From NCBI GenBank assembly GCA_963802905.1, contig CAWDKH010000019.1, positions 372,001 to 436,000 of the forward strand: 64,000 nucleotides of DNA, in the 5' to 3' direction. The notes under the pieces are model-generated. The model saw only the letters and a program-made list of their open reading frames with translations. It searched no databases and was not told the DNA's origin. The position numbers and the translations under genes are program-made. Of this stretch, positions 60,488 to 64,000 are shown piece after piece. This DNA comes from DASQFQ01 sp963802905 (lineage in GTDB: Bacteria; Actinomycetota; Thermoleophilia; Solirubrobacterales; Solirubrobacteraceae). Positions within the stretch are counted from its first letter, which is position 1. Each line of letters begins with the position of its first letter.

Positions 60488-62151
60488 TGGCCGAGCGTTC
60501 CGCGAGCCTCGACACCCTCCTGACGGATGCCGGCGGCGGGGCCACCCGCCGCTGGTTCCCCGGGGTGGCGGGGGCGAAGCTCGCGGCCCGCCTCGCCACA
60601 CGGCCGTGGAAGGTCGCGCGCCGCGGGGCGGGCTACGGGGCCGAGCTGGCCAAGATCACCATCGGCCAGTCCGACGTCGCGCCGTCGAAGAAGGACCGCC
60701 GCTTCAAGGACGACGCCTGGCGCGGGAATCCGGCGTTCCGCCGGCTCGCCCAGGTCTATCTCGCCGCGGGCAAGTCGGTCGACGACCTGATCTCCGACGC
60801 GGGGCTCGACGAGCGCTCCGAGCGCCGCGTGCGCTTCAGCGCGGAGAACATCCTCGACGCGCTCGCGCCGACGAACTTCCCGGCGCTCAACCCGGCGGCG
60901 CTGAAGGTGACGCTCGACACCGGCGGGCGCAACCTCGTGCAGGGCAGCGCCAACCTCGTCCACGACCTGCGCAAGCCGCCGCACATCCCGGCGATGGTCG
61001 ACACGAACGCGTTCACGGTCGGCAAGGACCTCGCGATCACGCCCGGCGCGGTGGTGCTGCGGACCGAGCTGTTCGAGCTCATCCAATACGAGCCGAGCAC
61101 GCCAAAGGTGCGCGCGATTCCGCTGCTGCTCGTCCCTCCGATGATCAACAAGTTTTATATCGCCGACGTCGCGCCGGGCCGGAGCATGCTCGAGTACTTC
61201 GTCGGCTCCGGCCAGCAGTGCTTCACGATCTCGTGGCGCAACCCGGACGAGCGCCACGCCGAGTGGGGGCTGGACGACTACGTCTCCGCCGTGCTGGAAG
61301 CGCTCGAGGCGGTCGAGACGATCTCCGGCTCCCCGAAGTCGCACGTGATGGGGCTGTGCGCGGGCGGCATCACCGCAAGCTGCGCGGTCGGCCACCTGGC
61401 GGCGACCGAGCAGCTCGACCGGATCGCCGGGCTGACGCTCGGCGTCTGCGTGCTCGACAACGAGAACGCCGGGACGGTCGGCGCGCTCGTCGACAACCCG
61501 ACCGCGGCCGCATCGGTCGCGGAGTCGCAGCGCAAGGGCTACCTCGACGGCCGCGCGCTGGCGGGCGTGTTCGCGTGGCTGCGCCCCAACGACCTGGTGT
61601 GGAACTACTGGGTCAACAACTACCTGCTCGGCAAGGACCCGCCGGCCTTCGACGTCCTCTACTGGAACGGCGACTCGACCAACCTGCCGGCCGGGCTGCA
61701 CCGCGACTTCATGGAGCTGTCGCTCGCCAACGACCTCGTGCGGCCGGGCGAGCGCATCGTGCTCGACACGCCGATCGACCTCTCGCAGATCACGGTCGAC
61801 TCGTACCAGGTGGCGGGCATCGCCGACCACATCACGCCGTGGCAGAGCAACTACCGCTCGACGCAGCTGCTCGGCTCCCAGCCGCGCTTCGTGCTCTCCA
61901 CCAGCGGGCATATCGCGTCGCTCGTCAACCCGCCCGGCAACGAGAAGGCCAGCTACCAGGTGAACGACAGGAACCCGCCCGACGCCGAGACCTGGCTGCG
62001 CGAGGCGACCCAGCACAAGGGCACGTGGTGGGACGACTACGTGGCGTGGCTGGGCGAGCGCTCGGGGGCGGAGAAGCCGGCACGCAAGCGGCTCGGCGGC
62101 AAGGGGTTCAAGCCGCTCGATCCGGCGCCGGGCACGTACGTGCTCGACTGA
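60487..62151 (+). CDS. PHA synthase-like alpha/beta hydrolase (PhaC family)
   Basis: 554 aa. The lipase-box Cys is C291 in GLCAGGITASCAVGHL, with catalytic Asp in GIADHITPWQSNYRS and His in STSGHIASLVNPPGN. The LLLVPPMINKFYIADVAPG loop and NYWVNNYLLGKDPP are typical of polyhydroxyalkanoate synthases. It would polymerise 3-hydroxyacyl-CoA or act as an acyltransferase. Operon partners (CoA ligase, hydrolase, acyl-CoA dehydrogenase) are consistent with medium-chain acyl-CoA use. No phasin or phaR/phaE is seen. Confidence 0.88.
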   Translation: MAERSASLDTLLTDAGGGATRRWFPGVAGAKLAARLATRPWKVARRGAGYGAELAKITIGQSDVAPSKKDRRFKDDAWRGNPAFRRLAQVYLAAGKSVDDLISDAGLDERSERRVRFSAENILDALAPTNFPALNPAALKVTLDTGGRNLVQGSANLVHDLRKPPHIPAMVDTNAFTVGKDLAITPGAVVLRTELFELIQYEPSTPKVRAIPLLLVPPMINKFYIADVAPGRSMLEYFVGSGQQCFTISWRNPDERHAEWGLDDYVSAVLEALEAVETISGSPKSHVMGLCAGGITASCAVGHLAATEQLDRIAGLTLGVCVLDNENAGTVGALVDNPTAAASVAESQRKGYLDGRALAGVFAWLRPNDLVWNYWVNNYLLGKDPPAFDVLYWNGDSTNLPAGLHRDFMELSLANDLVRPGERIVLDTPIDLSQITVDSYQVAGIADHITPWQSNYRSTQLLGSQPRFVLSTSGHIASLVNPPGNEKASYQVNDRNPPDAETWLREATQHKGTWWDDYVAWLGERSGAEKPARKRLGGKGFKPLDPAPGTYVLD

Positions 62152-62153
62152 GC

Positions 62154-62960
62154 ATGGGGCTCTACCACGAGCGCCACGGCGCGGGTGAGCCGCTGCTGCT
62201 GATCACGGGCTGGACGATCAGCGCAGCGGTGTTCGAGCCGGTGCTCGACGCGTATGCCGAGCACTTCGAGTGCATCGTCTACGACCACCGCGGCTCTGCG
62301 CGATCCGGCGGGTCGCCGCCGACGTCGATGGTCGCGCTCGCCGATGACGCCGCGAAACTGCTGACCGAGCTGCGGATCCCGTGCGCGCACGTGTACGGCG
62401 TCTCGATGGGCGGGATGGTGGCCCAGGAGCTGGCGCTGCGGCACCCGGCGCGGGTGCGCGGCCTGGTGCTCGGCGGCACGACGCCCGGCGGCCCGTTCGC
62501 GCCGACCCTCGGGCCGGCGGACGTGCTCGCGATCGCGCGCGGGGGCGTGGAGGAGCGCGGCCTGCGCGCGCCGCTGCTGTTCTCGCCGGAGTTCCGCCGC
62601 GAGCAGCCCGAGCGCGTGCGCGAGCTCGTGCGCCACTTCACCGCGCACCGCAGCTCGGCCGCCGCGATCGGCGCCCAGACGCTGGCCAGCGCGCGCTTCT
62701 CCACCCTTTCACGGCTGAACCGCCTGCGCGCACCGACGCTCGTCATGCACGGCGAGCGCGACCGCCTCGTCCCGCTCGCCGCCTCGAAGCTGCTGGCGTC
62801 GCGGATCCCCAATGCGGAGCTCGCCGTCGTGCCCGGCGCCGGGCACGCCTACGCCCTTGAAGCCCCCGACCAGTCGCTCGAGCTCCTGCTCGACTGGCGC
62901 GAGCGGCGGCTGCCCCGACCCCATCAGAGAGAGGAAGCACATGTGGCGTCTGACCGATGA
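62154..62960 (+). CDS. alpha/beta hydrolase
   Basis: 268 aa. Oxyanion region PLLLITGWTISAAVF, nucleophile GVSMGGMVAQELAL, acid in VMHGERDRLVP and His in PGAGHAYALEAPD. Probably an esterase, thioesterase or polymer-related hydrolase. It begins two bases after the PHA-synthase-like stop, and its end overlaps the next gene by 20 bp. Confidence 0.9.
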   Translation: MGLYHERHGAGEPLLLITGWTISAAVFEPVLDAYAEHFECIVYDHRGSARSGGSPPTSMVALADDAAKLLTELRIPCAHVYGVSMGGMVAQELALRHPARVRGLVLGGTTPGGPFAPTLGPADVLAIARGGVEERGLRAPLLFSPEFRREQPERVRELVRHFTAHRSSAAAIGAQTLASARFSTLSRLNRLRAPTLVMHGERDRLVPLAASKLLASRIPNAELAVVPGAGHAYALEAPDQSLELLLDWRERRLPRPHQREEAHVASDR

Positions 62961-64000
62961 GGAGCGCGAGCTGCGCGAGCACATCCGCGGGGTCGTGCTG
63001 GAGCAGATCCGCCCGCGCGTGCGCGAGCTGGACGAGAACTGCGACTACCCGCACGACATCCACGAGACGCTGTCGAGCGAGGGGCTGATGGGGCTCGCGC
63101 TGCCGTCCGAGTACGGCGGGCGCGACTCGACCGAGGTGTCGTGGTGCGCCTACGTCGAGGAGCTCGCGAAGATCTCCGGCACGGTCTCGCTGATGGCGGC
63201 GTACGTGAAGCTCGTCGCGCTGCCGATCCTGATCGCGGGCAGCGAGGAGCAGAAGAAGCAGTGGCTGCCGCCGCTCGTGAGCGGCGAGCGCTACGGCTCC
63301 TACGCGCTGACCGAGCCTGCGGTCGGCTCCGATCCCGCCGCGCTGCAGATGCGCGCCGAGCGCCACGGCGACACCTGGGTGCTCAACGGTGAGAAGCGCT
63401 TCATCGGCAACGCCGGCCACGCGCAGACCTACGTCGTGTTCGCCCGCACCGGCGACGAGGGCGCGGGCGGCATCAGCGCGTTCGTGGTCGAGGGCGACTC
63501 GCCGGGGCTGAGCGCCGAGCCGCTGCAGACGATGGGCATGCCCGGCTGGAAGCTCGGCGCGCCGAAGTTCGAGGACGTCGAGGTGCCGAACGAGAACCTG
63601 CTCGGCCGCGAGGGCGACGGCTTCAAGATCGCGATGATGACCTTCGACCGCTCGCGGCCGACGGTCGCGGCGCAGGCGGTCGGCGTCGGCCAGGGCGCGA
63701 TCGACCTCGCCATGGACTACGCGGCCCGGCGCGAGACGATGGGGGAGCCGCTGCTCGCCCACCAGGGCCTGCAGTTCAAGCTCGCCGGGATGGAGGCCGA
63801 CGTCGCGGCGGCGCGCGCGCTGACGTTCCAGGCGGCGACGTTCGTCGCCGAGGGCGACCCGCGGATGACGAAGCTGTCGGCGATGGCGAAGCTCGTGGCC
63901 TCGGACACGGCGATGCGGGTGACGACGGAGGCCGTGCAGGTGCTGGGCGGCAACGGCTACCTCAAGGACTTCCCGGCCGAGCGGATGATGCGCGACGCCA
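62941..64000 (+). CDS. acyl-CoA dehydrogenase, 3' end beyond the window
   Basis: 353 codons visible from ATG 62941, preceded by GAGAGAGGAAG. MWRLTDEERELREHIRGVV, then YALTEPAVGSDPAALQMRA and GEKRFIGNAGHAQTYVVFA (FAD domain), DRSRPTVAAQAVGVGQGAID, and the QVLGGNGYLKDFPAERMMRD segment near the edge. The C-terminal catalytic region is partly lost. Fourth gene of the acyl-CoA operon; the substrate is likely a product of the ligase. Confidence 0.94.
   Translation, partial: MWRLTDEERELREHIRGVVLEQIRPRVRELDENCDYPHDIHETLSSEGLMGLALPSEYGGRDSTEVSWCAYVEELAKISGTVSLMAAYVKLVALPILIAGSEEQKKQWLPPLVSGERYGSYALTEPAVGSDPAALQMRAERHGDTWVLNGEKRFIGNAGHAQTYVVFARTGDEGAGGISAFVVEGDSPGLSAEPLQTMGMPGWKLGAPKFEDVEVPNENLLGREGDGFKIAMMTFDRSRPTVAAQAVGVGQGAIDLAMDYAARRETMGEPLLAHQGLQFKLAGMEADVAAARALTFQAATFVAEGDPRMTKLSAMAKLVASDTAMRVTTEAVQVLGGNGYLKDFPAERMMRDA

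Overview
The window is very GC-rich, densely packed DNA. Genes commonly overlap by ATGA, GTGA or TGATG, GTG and TTG starts are frequent, and GC at third codon positions is extreme. Gene content points to a high-GC actinobacterium, most likely of the Thermoleophilia/Solirubrobacterales type: two aa3-class oxidases, an F420-dependent Ddn-like reductase, a stressosome, an actinobacterial-style RecQ, and LQR-GN leader proteins. This placement is inference, because no rRNA or other decisive marker is present.

Layout. 1-12.6 kb (minus strand) is respiratory and stress-related: a tandem universal-stress-like protein (cut by the edge), a caa3-type oxidase pair (A2-type subunit I, subunit II fused to cytochrome c), an AraC-type regulator, a CBS protein (plus strand), then an rsbRST-rsbX stressosome module with its PP2C/SpoIIE phosphatase, running downstream of a second, A1-type oxidase cluster (ctaC-ctaD-ctaB plus two small membrane proteins). 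12.6-28.8 kb is mixed metabolism and envelope: crotonase, gamma-glutamyl hydrolase, a PAP2 protein coupled to an LPG-synthase-like flippase, thioredoxin reductase, a dioxygenase lipoprotein, a frameshifted flavin monooxygenase, a secreted subtilase and beta-propellers, and a beta-oxidation pair. 28.8-37.2 kb is one long plus-strand operon of peptide hydrolases (S66, M20-like, creatininase-like) followed by a peptide ABC importer. 37.3-41.3 kb is a sulfate importer (sbp-cysTWA) facing an Rrf2 regulator.

41.3-56.5 kb is a patchwork of small genes, two tRNAs (Pro-TGG, Arg-TCT), an ArsR/SRPBCC pair, an NrtR-like protein, a metallopeptidase with an LQR-GN leader motif, and a frameshifted RecQ. It also holds most copies of an unusual family of intergenic repeat elements (one more lies at 4.7 kb). 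56.5-64 kb holds a two-component system, a Ddn-like reductase and an acyl-CoA ligase / PHA-synthase-like / hydrolase / acyl-CoA dehydrogenase operon that runs off the right edge.

Most notable signals: (1) four intergenic elements (4735-4924, 42169-42260, 43617-43734, 53362-53543) that share GTCAACGGCGGCTGGG-like ends but carry interchangeable hairpin modules; (2) a clear class-I cyclic-di-GMP riboswitch (48323-48411) with a sigma-28-like promoter, preceding a secreted CAP-domain protein; (3) apparent CTG start codons at CTGA stop/start overlaps; (4) an M20 peptidase homologue lacking metal ligands; (5) single-base frameshifts in several otherwise intact genes, which may be assembly errors. 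All family assignments come from reading motifs by eye; no database search was run.
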